Positions 29,417 to 39,374 of a stretch of DNA of 50,515 bases are shown piece after piece. Both the position numbers and the translations under genes were made by a program. The notes beneath the pieces were generated by a model that searched no databases, was not told the DNA's origin, and saw nothing but the letters and a program-made list of their open reading frames with translations. This DNA comes from Hydrogenophilales bacterium 16-64-40. Its GTDB lineage: Bacteria > Pseudomonadota > Gammaproteobacteria > Burkholderiales > Thiobacillaceae. Every line of letters begins with the position of its first letter. Position 1 is the first letter of the stretch. Where the stretch lies: assembly GCA_002256995.1 (NCBI GenBank), contig NCGX01000026.1, positions 1 to 50,515 of the forward strand, in the 5' to 3' direction.

Positions 29417-29797
29417 GTGAAGCCGATCGAACGCCCCATATACCTCAATCTGTTGCGCATCCATCTGCCGCTCCCCGGCTGGGTGTCGATCCTGCATCGG
29501 CTGTCGGGCGCGCTGCTGTTTGCGGCCCTGCCGCTCGGGGTGTGGGCCCTGTCGGTCTCACTGGCGGATGACGCCGGTTTTCGACGCATGGCCGACGGGG
29601 TGGCGCACCCGCTGAGCAGACTGTTCCTGCTGCTTATGATCTGGGCGTTTGCGCACCATCTGTTTGCCGGCTTGCGGCATTTGGCGCTGGATGTGGACTG
29701 GGGTGTGAGCCTGCCACGCGCGCGGCAGAGCAGTCTTGCGGTCTTGCTGGCGGGCGGGCTGGTCACGCTGCTGGCCGCCTGGGGCCTGTTCGCATGA
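29417..29797 (+). CDS. sdhC: Succinate dehydrogenase cytochrome b556 subunit
   Basis: SdhC is one of two membrane anchors of complex II and contributes to haem b and quinone binding. The 126-residue product has RPIYLNL and the [14 protein letters not shown] motif with the quinone-site Ser/Arg region, three membrane helices, and [13 protein letters not shown] carrying the likely haem-ligand His. The start codon is GTG. The stop overlaps the sdhD start by 4 bases. Confidence 0.93.
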   Translation: MKPIERPIYLNLLRIHLPLPGWVSILHRLSGALLFAALPLGVWALSVSLADDAGFRRMADGVAHPLSRLFLLLMIWAFAHHLFAGLRHLALDVDWGVSLPRARQSSLAVLLAGGLVTLLAAWGLFA

Positions 29798-30138
29798 AAG
29801 CGGCCACCGGCTCGCACATCGGCACCGGCACCTGGCTGCTGCAGCACGCCACGGCCGTGGCGCTAGCGCTGGCGCTACCGGGGTTGGCAATTTATTTCCT
29901 GGCCGCCTTGCCGTTCGATTTTTCCGGCTGGCAGGCGCTGTTCGCGCCGCTTTGGCTGCGCGTGCTGATGCTGCTGACAATGGCAGCGCTCGCGCTGCAT
30001 GCCTGGGTGGGCATGCGCGACATCTTCATGGATTACGTCCATCACACGGGCCTGCGGCTAGCGCTGTATCTGGCGGTGATCGTCACCTTGGCGGGCAGTG
30101 TGGCCTGGCTGGCTGCCACCTTGTGGAGCACGGCATGA
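29794..30138 (+). CDS. sdhD: Succinate dehydrogenase membrane anchor subunit
   Basis: SdhD completes the membrane part of complex II. The 114-residue product has three predicted helices and the conserved [17 protein letters not shown] region, where His and Asp residues near the quinone site are expected. It overlaps sdhC and sdhA by 4 bases each (ATGA junctions), which indicates coupled translation of the three genes. Confidence 0.92.
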   Translation: MKAATGSHIGTGTWLLQHATAVALALALPGLAIYFLAALPFDFSGWQALFAPLWLRVLMLLTMAALALHAWVGMRDIFMDYVHHTGLRLALYLAVIVTLAGSVAWLAATLWSTA

Positions 30139-31889
30139 ACGCGCGCCGCTTCGACGCCCTCATCATCGGCGGCGGCGGCGCCGGCCTGCGCGCGGCGCTG
30201 CAGTTGGCGCGCTCGGATTACACGGTCGCGGTGGTGTCGAAGGTCTTCCCCACGCGCTCGCACACGGTGTCGGCGCAGGGCGGCATCACCGCCGCGCTCG
30301 CCAACGTCGACGACGACCGCTGGGAATGGCACATGTACGACACTGTCAAGGGCGGCGACTGGCTGGGCGACCAGGACGCGATCGAGTTCATGTGCCGCGA
30401 GGCGGCCAGCGCGGTGTACGAACTCGAGCATATGGGGCTACCGTTCTCGCGTCTCGACAACGGGAAAATTTATCAGCGGCCGTTCGGCGGCCAATCGAAA
30501 AACTTCGGCGGCGAACAGGCCACCCGCACCTGCGCCGCCGCCGACCGCACCGGCCACGCGCTCTTGCACACGCTGTACCAGCAGAACATCGCCCATCGCA
30601 CGCAATTCTTCGACGAATACTTCGCGCTCGACCTCGTGCGCGATGCCGACGGCTATTGCCTCGGCGTCACCGCCATCAGCATCGAGACCGGCGAGCCGCT
30701 GCTGATTGAGGCGCGCACGACACTCTTGGCCACCGGCGGGGCAGGGCGCGTGTTCGGCAACAGCAGCAACGCCATGATCAACACCGGCGACGGCCTCGGC
30801 ATGGTGCTGCGCGCCGGCCTGCCGCTGCAGGACATGGAGTTCTGGCAGTTCCACCCCACCGGCATTGCCGGCGTGGGTTCGCTGATTACCGAAGGCGTGC
30901 GCGGCGAGGGCGGCTATCTGTTGAACAAAAACGGCGAGCGCTTCATGGAACGCTACGCGCCGCATGCGAAGGATCTGGCCGGGCGCGATGTGGTGACACG
31001 CGCCATCGCCATCGAGATCGCCGCGGGCCGCGGCTGCGGCCCGCGGGGTGACTACGTCGACCTCAAGCTCGACCATCTGGGCGAGGCACTCATCGCCGAG
31101 AAGCTGCCCGGCATCCGCGACCTGTCGATCCGCTTCGCCGGCGTCGATCCGGCCCACGCGCCGATCCCCGTCGCGCCGACCGCGCACTACATGATGGGCG
31201 GCATCCCAACCAACCTGCACGGCCAGGTCGTCGCGCCTGCGCGCTTCGGCCCCGAGGAACCGGTGCCGGGGCTGTATGCCGTCGGCGAATGCGCGTGCGT
31301 GTCGGTGCACGGCGCCAACCGCCTCGGCGGCAATTCGCTGCTCGACCTCATCGTGTTCGGCCGCGCCGCCGGCAAACACATGCAGGAAACCCTGCGCGAC
31401 AACCCCTATCCGCGCCCGCTGCCGGAGAGCGCGGCCGAGCAAAGTCTGGCGAGGCTCGCGCGCTGGGAGCAGCCCGGCAGCGAACGGGTGGCGGCCATCA
31501 CCGACGATCTCAGGCGCATGATGCAGGCGCATGCCGGCGTGTTCCGCACCGACGCGGTGCTGCGCGAGGGACTGGAGAAATTGAATGTGCTTGAAGCACG
31601 TCTGGCGAACGCCGGTTTGCAGGACACCAGTCGCGTCTTCAACACCGCGCGTATCGAGGCGCTGGAACTGGAGAACCTGATCGGCGTGGCGCGCGCGACG
31701 CTGGTGTCGGCGATCCATCGCACCGAGAGTCGCGGCGCGCACACGCGGGAGGATTTTCCGGAACGCGACGATGCGAACTGGCTCAAGCACACGCTGTATT
31801 CGCGCGCGGGGGATCAGGTCGATGCCAAGCCGGTGCGGCTGAAGCCGCTGACGGTGGAGACGATCCAGCCGAAAGCGCGGGTGTATTGA
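30135..31889 (+). CDS. sdhA: Succinate dehydrogenase flavoprotein subunit
   Basis: SdhA oxidises succinate to fumarate with covalently bound FAD. The 584-residue product has the dinucleotide motif [14 protein letters not shown], the FAD-linking His43 in [10 protein letters not shown], the active-site region HPTGIAG with a following GEGGYLLN, and [14 protein letters not shown]. The ATG at 30135 was chosen from the sdhD overlap; the frame is open further upstream. Unlike the other junctions in this operon, its stop is followed by a 556-base gap with an inverted-repeat element before sdhB. Confidence 0.96.
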   Translation: MNARRFDALIIGGGGAGLRAALQLARSDYTVAVVSKVFPTRSHTVSAQGGITAALANVDDDRWEWHMYDTVKGGDWLGDQDAIEFMCREAASAVYELEHMGLPFSRLDNGKIYQRPFGGQSKNFGGEQATRTCAAADRTGHALLHTLYQQNIAHRTQFFDEYFALDLVRDADGYCLGVTAISIETGEPLLIEARTTLLATGGAGRVFGNSSNAMINTGDGLGMVLRAGLPLQDMEFWQFHPTGIAGVGSLITEGVRGEGGYLLNKNGERFMERYAPHAKDLAGRDVVTRAIAIEIAAGRGCGPRGDYVDLKLDHLGEALIAEKLPGIRDLSIRFAGVDPAHAPIPVAPTAHYMMGGIPTNLHGQVVAPARFGPEEPVPGLYAVGECACVSVHGANRLGGNSLLDLIVFGRAAGKHMQETLRDNPYPRPLPESAAEQSLARLARWEQPGSERVAAITDDLRRMMQAHAGVFRTDAVLREGLEKLNVLEARLANAGLQDTSRVFNTARIEALELENLIGVARATLVSAIHRTESRGAHTREDFPERDDANWLKHTLYSRAGDQVDAKPVRLKPLTVETIQPKARVY

Positions 31890-31928
31890 TGGAAGCCCGG
31901 TCTTTTGGTTTTGCTGTGGATATGCAAA

Positions 31929-32005
31929 GGCTTCGCTTTTCGCCTTTGGGCGAGTTACTTTCTTTTGCTTCGCCAAAAGAAAGTAACCAAAGAAAAGGCG
32001 ACCCC
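31929..32005 (+). repeat. Left terminal inverted repeat of the sdhA-sdhB element
   Basis: The repeat runs from GGCTTCGC to GGCGACCCC. Inside it, CGCC-TTTG-GGCG (31941-31952) and a perfect 14-bp stem with a 6-base CTTCGC loop (31954-31987) form two consecutive hairpins. It begins 40 bases after the sdhA stop. Confidence 0.9.
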
Positions 32006-32327
32006 ACATCGCTGCCCTTCGGGTTCCCGATTTGGCGCGCACGGGCGGGCGCTCCACCAACTCGCCCTGGCAAGGCACACAAAACGTGCCTTGCTGCGGA
32101 GCTCGGACACGGTTCCGCAGCGCTGAAGGGGAACAACCCCCGGTGCCGCTCACGCGTAATGCCCGCTCCTCGCCAAGCACTGGCGCATGCAAGGAGGCCC
32201 CTTGTGTGTCGCCGAGAAGCGCAGCCGGCCGGGGAAGTGAGGTGCGGGGTGTCTGAGCCCGCCAGGGCGAGTTCCCGCACCGCCCCGGCTGGCGAGCATC
32301 GCAGGGGAGCCGAAGGCCGACACACCA

Positions 32328-32404
32328 GGGGTCGCCTTTTTTTTGGTTACTTTCTTTTGGCGAAGCAAAAGAAAGTAACTCGCCCTCAGGCGAAAAGCGA
32401 AGCC
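32328..32404 (-). repeat. Right terminal inverted repeat of the sdhA-sdhB element
   Basis: This is the inverted copy of the left end, with mismatches only in the small hairpin loop (two bases) and in the A/T-tract (one base). It keeps the 14-bp stem with loop GCGAAG (32346-32379) and the CGCC-CTCA-GGCG hairpin. The T8 tract at 32337-32344 belongs to the repeat. It ends 41 bases before the sdhB start. Confidence 0.9.
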
Positions 32405-32445
32405 ACCGCACGTTCCCGGAAACTCAACTCACACAAGAGGCCCGC

Positions 32446-33141
32446 ATGAAATTCCGCCTCTACCGCTACTCCCCCGAGTCCGGCGAAAAGCCCACCATGC
32501 AGGACGTCGAGCTCGACATCGAACCCGCCGGCAAGATGTTGCTCGACGCGCTGTTGGCGATCAAGGCGCAGGACGAGACGCTGTCATTGCGCCGCTCCTG
32601 CCGCGAGGGCGTGTGCGGGTCGGATGCGGTGAACGTCAACGGCAAGAACCGGCTGGCCTGCATCACGCCCTTGTCCGAACTGAAGCAGCCGATCGAGGTG
32701 CGGCCGCTGCCGGGATTGCCGGTGATCCGCGACCTGATCGTGGACATGGAGCCGTTTTACAAGCAGTACCGCTCGATCAAGCCGTGGCTGATCAACGACG
32801 AGCCCGAGCCCGAGGTCGAGCGCCTGCAAAGTCCGGCAGACCGCGCGCTGCTCGACGGTGCCTACGAATGCATCCTGTGCGCCTGCTGCACCACCGCGTG
32901 CCCGTCGTTCTGGTGGAATCCGGACACCTTCGTCGGCCCGGCCGGGCTGTTGCAGGCCTACCGCTTCATCGCCGACTCGCGCGACGAGGCGACCGCCGCC
33001 CGGCTCGACAATCTGGAAGACCCGTACCGGCTATATCGCTGCCGCGGCATCATGAACTGCGTCGACGCCTGCCCCAAGGGGCTGAACCCGACGGCGGCGA
33101 TCGGGCGCATCAAGTCGCTGTTGGTGAAGCGGCGTGTCTGA
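32446..33141 (+). CDS. sdhB: Succinate dehydrogenase iron-sulfur subunit
   Basis: SdhB carries electrons from FAD to quinone through [2Fe-2S], [4Fe-4S] and [3Fe-4S] clusters. All three cysteine sets are present in the 231-residue product: SCREGVCGSDAVNVNG with a later Cys, CILCACCTTACP, and CRGIMNCVDACPKG. The ATG follows an AAGAGG site (spacing 6). It is separated from sdhA by the inverted-repeat element but overlaps sdhE downstream by 8 bases. Confidence 0.96.
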   Translation: MKFRLYRYSPESGEKPTMQDVELDIEPAGKMLLDALLAIKAQDETLSLRRSCREGVCGSDAVNVNGKNRLACITPLSELKQPIEVRPLPGLPVIRDLIVDMEPFYKQYRSIKPWLINDEPEPEVERLQSPADRALLDGAYECILCACCTTACPSFWWNPDTFVGPAGLLQAYRFIADSRDEATAARLDNLEDPYRLYRCRGIMNCVDACPKGLNPTAAIGRIKSLLVKRRV

Positions 33142-33384
33142 CGTCCTGACCTGGCGTTGCCGGCGCGGACTGCTGGAGCTGGATATCTGGCTGGGTGGCT
33201 TTTGGGCGGCGCACCGCGCTACACTTCAGCCTTGCGAGACAGCGGCGCTGGAGCGGCTGCTGGGCCTGTCGGACATGGACATCCTCGACCGACTGCAAGG
33301 CCGCGCGCCTGCGGGCGATACCGGGCTGGAAGCGCTCATTCAACGCCTGCAACACTATCGGGCAGCAACACTTTTGGAATTGCA

Positions 33385-33388
<4 letters not shown>
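33134..33388 (+). CDS. sdhE: FAD assembly factor SdhE
   Basis: SdhE (YgfY/CptB family) promotes covalent FAD attachment to SdhA. The 84-residue product has the conserved RRGLLELD motif (R11-G12-x-x-E15) that contacts the flavoprotein, followed by a small helical bundle. The start codon is GTG, overlapping sdhB; the stop overlaps the gltA start (ATGA). Its place between sdhB and gltA is common in betaproteobacteria. Confidence 0.93.
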
Positions 33389-34680
<1,292 letters not shown>

Positions 34681-34698
34681 ACCCGCACGCCTTCCCAC

Positions 34699-37395
34699 AT
34701 GAGCGCGCCTGACTGGTCCCGGACGTCCCCGCTGTATGTTGGCAATGCGGCCTATCTGGACCAGTTCGGCGACGATGCGCTGGCGCCCTGGCTGACGCAG
34801 CCGCTGCCAGGCACCACGTCAGCATCCGATGCCGCGCAGGTCGCGGTGCTGCGGCTGATCAACGCCTACCGCTACCTGGGGGTGCGGCGCGCCGAACTCG
34901 ATCCCCTGCGACGCTTCGAGCCGCCGCCCACGCCCGAACTCGATCCCGAGCACTACGGGCTGACCGAGGCGGACCTGACGCGGGAATTCGAGTCCGGCTC
35001 CCTGTTCGGGGTGGAACGCACCACCCTGGCCGACATCGTGCAGCGGCTCAACGCGGCCTATTGCGGGCATGTCGGCATCGAATACATGCACATCACCGAT
35101 GTCGCCCGCAAACGCTGGCTGCAGGAGCGCATCGAATCGGCGCAGGGCCGCTTCGGGGTGTCCACCGACCTGAAAAAGAAGCTGCTCAAGCGCCTGACCG
35201 ATGCCGAGACGCTGGAGAAATTCCTGCACACCCGCCACGTCGGCCAGAAGCGTTTCTCGCTCGAAGGCGGCGAGAGCCTGATCCCCCTGCTCGACCAGGT
35301 GATTGCGCGCTGCGCCCGCCACGGCGCCAAGGAAGTCGTGATGGGCATGGCCCATCGCGGGCGCATCAACGTGCTGGCCAACATCATGGGGCGCACCATC
35401 GACAGCCTGTACGAGGAGCCGACCAATGGTGTGCCCGGCTCGCCGCTGTCGGGCGACGTCAAGTACCACCAGGGTTTTTCGACGGACTTCGCGACGGATT
35501 TCGGCCCGGTGCACGTGGCGCTGGCGTTCAATCCCTCGCATCTCGAAATCGTGCATCCGGTGGTGCGCGGCTCGGTACGCGCGCGCCAGGACCGGCGCGG
35601 CGACGTGCTCGGCTACGAGGTGGTGCCGGTGATCCTGCACGGCGACGCCGCGCTGTCGGGGCAGGGGGTGGTGATGGAGAGCCTCAACATGTCGCAGACG
35701 CGGGGCTTCCGGAACGGCGGCGCGATCCATGTGGTGATCAACAACCAGATCGGCTTCACCACCTCCGATCCGCGCGACGTGCGCTCGACGCTGTACTGCA
35801 CCGACGTCGCCAAGATGGTCGAGGCGCCGGTGCTGCACGTCAACGGCGACGACCCCGAGGCGGTGGCTTTCGCGGTGCAGACGGCGGTCGATTTCCGCTA
35901 CACCTTCCACAAGAACTGCTTCATCGACCTGGTGTGCTACCGCCGCCACGGCCACAACGAGCAGGACGAGCCGCTCGCCACCCAGCCGATGATGTACCGC
36001 CGCATCCAGGCGCATCCCAGCACGCGCACGCTCTACGCGCAGCGGCTGGTCGACGAGGGCGTGCTGACCCAGGGACAGGCCGACGATCTGGTCGACGACT
36101 GCCGCGAGCGGCTGGAGCACGGCGAATCGTTGAGCCCGCCCGCGCTGTCCGATTTCAAGGCCACCTACAGCATGGACTGGGGCCGCTTCAAGGGCGGCCC
36201 GGCCAGCGAGGTGCCGACTGCGGTGCCGGCCGGCCGCCTGGATTTTCTGGGCGAACGCATCACCACCCTGCAGCACGAAATCGAGCTGCATTCGCGGGTG
36301 CAGAAGGTGCTGGACGACCGCCGCCGGATGCGCGCGGGCGAACTGCCGCTGGACTGGGGCTACGCCGAGAACCTGGCCTACGCCAGCCTGCTCGACGCCG
36401 GCCACAACGTGCGGGTGTCGGGCCAGGATTCGGCGCGCGGCACCTTCTTCCACCGCCACGCCGTGTGGCACGACCAGAAGCGCGAACGGCGCCAGAGCGG
36501 CGTCTATGTCCCGCTCGAGCATATTCACAACCAGCAGGGCGACTTCACCATCATCGATTCGCTGCTGTCGGAAGAAGCCGTGCTGGCGTTCGAATACGGC
36601 TACGCCACCGCCGACCCCGACACGCTGGTGGTGTGGGAGGCGCAGTTCGGCGACTTCGCCAACGGCGCGCAGGTGGTGATCGACCAGTTCATCGCCAGCG
36701 GCGAAGCCAAGTGGGGACGGCAGTGCGGGCTGACGCTGCTGCTGCCGCACGGCTTCGAGGGGCAGGGGCCCGAGCACTCCTCGGCCCGGCTCGAACGCTT
36801 CCTGCAGCTGTGCGCGCAGGACAACATCCAGGTCTGCGTGCCGACCCTGCCGGCGCAGATGTTTCACCTTTTGCGCCGGCAGGTCGTGCGCCCGCAGCGC
36901 AAGCCGCTGGTGATCATGAGCCCCAAGAGCCTGCTGCGTCATCCGGCTTCCACCTCGTCGCTGGCGGATCTGGCCAGCGGCGCATTCCTGCCGGTGATCG
37001 ACGATCCGCTCGCACTGCGCCACGCCAGCCGCGTGGTGGCGTGCAGCGGGCGCGTGTGGTTCGACCTCGAGGCCGCCCGCGCGGCGCGCGGCCTCGACGA
37101 CGTTGCGCTGGTGCGCGTCGAGCAACTCTACCCCTTCCCCGAAGCGGAATTCCGCGCGGCCCTCAACGCCTATCCGCAGGCCGCGACCTTCGTCTGGGCG
37201 CAGGAAGAACCGATGAACCAGGGCGCCTGGTTTCAGACCCTGCACCATCTCAACCATTGCGCACCGGATGGCAAGCGTTTCCATTACGCCGGCCGCCCAG
37301 CCGCCGCCGCGCCGGCGTCGGGCTACCTGTCGCGCCACCGGGCGGAACTGGAAGCCCTGCTGACCGACGCCCTGGAGACCCCCCATGAAGCTTGA
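34699..37395 (+). CDS. sucA: 2-oxoglutarate dehydrogenase E1 component
   Basis: SucA is the thiamine-diphosphate E1 that decarboxylates 2-oxoglutarate and succinylates the lipoyl group of E2. The 898-residue product has the E1-typical N-terminus, [12 protein letters not shown], the [15 protein letters not shown] region, the ThDP/Mg-binding [19 protein letters not shown] and the GFTTSDPRD segment, then the transketolase-like C-terminal half ([15 protein letters not shown]). It overlaps sucB by 11 bases. Confidence 0.96.
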   Translation: MSAPDWSRTSPLYVGNAAYLDQFGDDALAPWLTQPLPGTTSASDAAQVAVLRLINAYRYLGVRRAELDPLRRFEPPPTPELDPEHYGLTEADLTREFESGSLFGVERTTLADIVQRLNAAYCGHVGIEYMHITDVARKRWLQERIESAQGRFGVSTDLKKKLLKRLTDAETLEKFLHTRHVGQKRFSLEGGESLIPLLDQVIARCARHGAKEVVMGMAHRGRINVLANIMGRTIDSLYEEPTNGVPGSPLSGDVKYHQGFSTDFATDFGPVHVALAFNPSHLEIVHPVVRGSVRARQDRRGDVLGYEVVPVILHGDAALSGQGVVMESLNMSQTRGFRNGGAIHVVINNQIGFTTSDPRDVRSTLYCTDVAKMVEAPVLHVNGDDPEAVAFAVQTAVDFRYTFHKNCFIDLVCYRRHGHNEQDEPLATQPMMYRRIQAHPSTRTLYAQRLVDEGVLTQGQADDLVDDCRERLEHGESLSPPALSDFKATYSMDWGRFKGGPASEVPTAVPAGRLDFLGERITTLQHEIELHSRVQKVLDDRRRMRAGELPLDWGYAENLAYASLLDAGHNVRVSGQDSARGTFFHRHAVWHDQKRERRQSGVYVPLEHIHNQQGDFTIIDSLLSEEAVLAFEYGYATADPDTLVVWEAQFGDFANGAQVVIDQFIASGEAKWGRQCGLTLLLPHGFEGQGPEHSSARLERFLQLCAQDNIQVCVPTLPAQMFHLLRRQVVRPQRKPLVIMSPKSLLRHPASTSSLADLASGAFLPVIDDPLALRHASRVVACSGRVWFDLEAARAARGLDDVALVRVEQLYPFPEAEFRAALNAYPQAATFVWAQEEPMNQGAWFQTLHHLNHCAPDGKRFHYAGRPAAAAPASGYLSRHRAELEALLTDALETPHEA

Positions 37396-38455
37396 AGTGC
37401 GCGTGCCGACGCTGTCCGATTCGGTTGCCAGCGGCACCCTGCTGGCGTGGCGCAAGCAGGTCGGCGAGACCGTCGCGCGCGACGAAACCCTGGTCGACCT
37501 GGAAACCGACAAGGTGATCCTGGAAATCCCCGCGCTGGCGTCCGGCACCCTGGTCGAGCTGCGTCAGCCGGAGGGCGCAGTGGTCAAGGCCGACGAGGTG
37601 GTGGCGGTGATCGAGACCGGCGAGAACGGGGTGTCGCCCGCCGCCGCCGAAAAACCCGCGCCGCCGGTTGCCGCAACACCCGTCGCGCCGGTGGCTGCAG
37701 TGATGGCGCCCAGCGTACCGTTGCCTGCAGCGGCAGCGGAGCCCGTCGCCGCGCCGGGCGAAAGCCGCCGCGAGCCGATGTCGCGGCTGCGCAGTCGCGT
37801 CGCCGAACGCCTGGTGGCGGCGCAGCACACCGCCGCCATGCTCACCACCTTCAACGAGGTGAACATGCAGCCGGTGAACGAGCTGCGCCAGCGCTTCAAG
37901 GCCGAGTTCGAGGTCAGGCACGGCGTCAAGCTCGGCTACATGTCGTTTTTCGTGCGCGCGGTGTGCCAGGCGATGCAGCAATTTCCCGTCGTCAACGCCG
38001 CCATCGACGGCAGCGACATCGTGTGGCACGGCGACGTCGACATCGGCATCGCGATCTCCAGCCCGCGCGGGCTGGTGGTGCCGATCCTGCGTCGCGCGCA
38101 GACCTTGTCGTCGGCCGCCATCGAGGCAGCCATCGCCGACTTCGCCGGCCGCGCGCGCGACGCCAAGCTCACGCTGGAGGATCTCTCGGGCGGCACCTTC
38201 TCCCTCACCAACGGCGGCGTGTTCGGCTCGCTGTTGTCGACGCCCATCCTCAACCCGCCGCAGTCGGCCATTCTCGGCATGCACACCATCCAGGAACGCC
38301 CGGTCGCCGAAAACGGTCAGGTGGTGATCCGCCCGATGATGTATCTGGCGCTGACCTACGATCACCGGCTGATCGACGGCCGCGACGCGGTGCAGTTTCT
38401 GGTGGCGGTGAAGGCCGCGCTGGAAGCGCCCAACGCGCTGCTGGAGGAGACGTGA
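37385..38455 (+). CDS. sucB: 2-oxoglutarate dehydrogenase E2 (dihydrolipoyl succinyltransferase) lacking the E3-binding domain
   Basis: SucB transfers the succinyl group from lipoate to CoA. The 356-residue product has an N-terminal lipoyl domain with the modified Lys in [10 protein letters not shown], an Ala/Pro-rich linker (about 80-125), and a catalytic domain starting at [15 protein letters not shown] and ending with the active-site [12 protein letters not shown]. Between linker and catalytic domain, the roughly 35-residue peripheral subunit-binding domain, normally SPAVRRL...GRITKEDV, is missing. The protein is correspondingly shorter than the usual about 400 residues. No lpd (E3) gene follows; an ABC ATPase gene does, 2 bases after the stop. 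Confidence 0.93.
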   Translation: MKLEVRVPTLSDSVASGTLLAWRKQVGETVARDETLVDLETDKVILEIPALASGTLVELRQPEGAVVKADEVVAVIETGENGVSPAAAEKPAPPVAATPVAPVAAVMAPSVPLPAAAAEPVAAPGESRREPMSRLRSRVAERLVAAQHTAAMLTTFNEVNMQPVNELRQRFKAEFEVRHGVKLGYMSFFVRAVCQAMQQFPVVNAAIDGSDIVWHGDVDIGIAISSPRGLVVPILRRAQTLSSAAIEAAIADFAGRARDAKLTLEDLSGGTFSLTNGGVFGSLLSTPILNPPQSAILGMHTIQERPVAENGQVVIRPMMYLALTYDHRLIDGRDAVQFLVAVKAALEAPNALLEET

Positions 38456-38457
38456 GC

Positions 38458-39267
38458 ATGGCGGACAACCTGGTCGAGGTCAGCGACCTGCATTTCGCCT
38501 ACGAGGAGAACCGGGTGCTGCGGGGCGTCAACCTCGCCATTCCCCGTGGCAAGGTGGTCGCCATCCTCGGCGTCAGCGGCTGCGGCAAGACCACGCTGCT
38601 GCGGCACATCGGCGGCCAGTTGAGGCCGTCGCGCGGCCAGGTGGCATTCGACGGCCAGGTGGTCCACACCCTTGTCAGCAAAGCGCTCTACGCGATGCGC
38701 CGCAAGATGGGGATGATGTTCCAGGTCAGCGGCCTGTTCAGCGATCTGTCGGTGTTCGACAACATCGCCTACCCGATGCGCGAGCACACTGATCTGCCGG
38801 AAGACGTCATCCACGACCTGGTGCTGATGAAGCTCCACGCCGTCGGCCTGCGCGGCGCCCACGCCCTGCGCACCAGCGAACTGTCGGGCGGCATGGAGCG
38901 CCGGGTGGCGCTCGCCCGCGCGATCGCGCTCGACCCCATGCTGATCATGTACGACGAGCCCTTCGCCGGCCTCGACCCGATCTCGCTCAACACCATCGCC
39001 AACCTGATCCGGCGGCTCAACGATGCGCTCGGGCTGACCTCGATCGTGGTGACCTACGATGTTTCGGAATCGCTGAAGGTCGCCGACTATGTCTATTTCA
39101 TCCACGACGGCGTGGTGGTGGCCGAAGGCAACGCCGCCGAGATGGTCGACTCCAGCGACCCCTTCGTCCACCAGTTCGTCCATGCGAAACCGGACGGACC
39201 GGTTGCCTTCCAGTATCCCAGCCGACCCTACGCGGACGAGCTGGAAATCCCCCCGGCCGCATCCTGA
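38458..39267 (+). CDS. ABC transporter ATPase, MlaF-like, without its partner genes
   Basis: The 269-residue protein resembles MlaF, the ATPase of the phospholipid-trafficking Mla system. It has Walker A GVSGCGKTT (38-46), Q-loop FQVSGLF (88-94), signature ELSGGMERRVALARA, and Walker B LIMYDEPFAGLDP with Glu167. The position of the conserved H-loop histidine holds Tyr200 (VVTYDVSES, codon at 39055). Normally mlaF leads an mlaFEDCB cluster, but here it follows sucB directly and no permease or MCE-domain gene is next to it. It may be cotranscribed with the TCA genes. It could be a paralogue with altered ATPase activity. Confidence 0.85.
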   Translation: MADNLVEVSDLHFAYEENRVLRGVNLAIPRGKVVAILGVSGCGKTTLLRHIGGQLRPSRGQVAFDGQVVHTLVSKALYAMRRKMGMMFQVSGLFSDLSVFDNIAYPMREHTDLPEDVIHDLVLMKLHAVGLRGAHALRTSELSGGMERRVALARAIALDPMLIMYDEPFAGLDPISLNTIANLIRRLNDALGLTSIVVTYDVSESLKVADYVYFIHDGVVVAEGNAAEMVDSSDPFVHQFVHAKPDGPVAFQYPSRPYADELEIPPAAS

Positions 39268-39374
39268 CAGCGCGCGGCGGGGTGTAATCAGGTTCAGTAA
39301 AGCCCCAAACCGCCGTTATTTCCCTCAGTCCAATTCATCCGGGGATAAGGTGCAGTGATCAGGGGCAATTTTCA

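Larger units (their letters stand above)
31929..32404. repeat. 476-bp element bounded by 77-bp terminal inverted repeats, between sdhA and sdhB
   Basis: The element fills most of the 556-base sdhA-sdhB gap. Its two 77-base ends are inverted copies with 3 mismatches. Each end also contains its own 14-bp hairpin and a smaller CGCC/GGCG hairpin. The interior is GC-rich and holds perfect stems: GCAAGGCAC/GTGCCTTGC (32070-32094), GCTGCGGA/TCCGCAGC (32093-32121) and GGTGCGGG/CCCGCACC (32241-32281). Reading frames run through on both strands and yield near-identical peptides from the two ends (LLSFASPKESNQ), as expected from the repeats rather than coding. I recall similar peptides among dubious short proteins of other betaproteobacteria, which suggests a dispersed family. 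No target-site duplication or transposase is seen. Confidence 0.85.

Noticed and set aside
31886-32449. A 187-codon open frame through the sdhA-sdhB gap, and a matching minus-strand frame
   Set aside because: The similar peptides at both ends come from the inverted repeats, the middle is Arg/Ala/Pro-rich without protein character, and no ribosome site fits. Treated as a non-coding repeat element.
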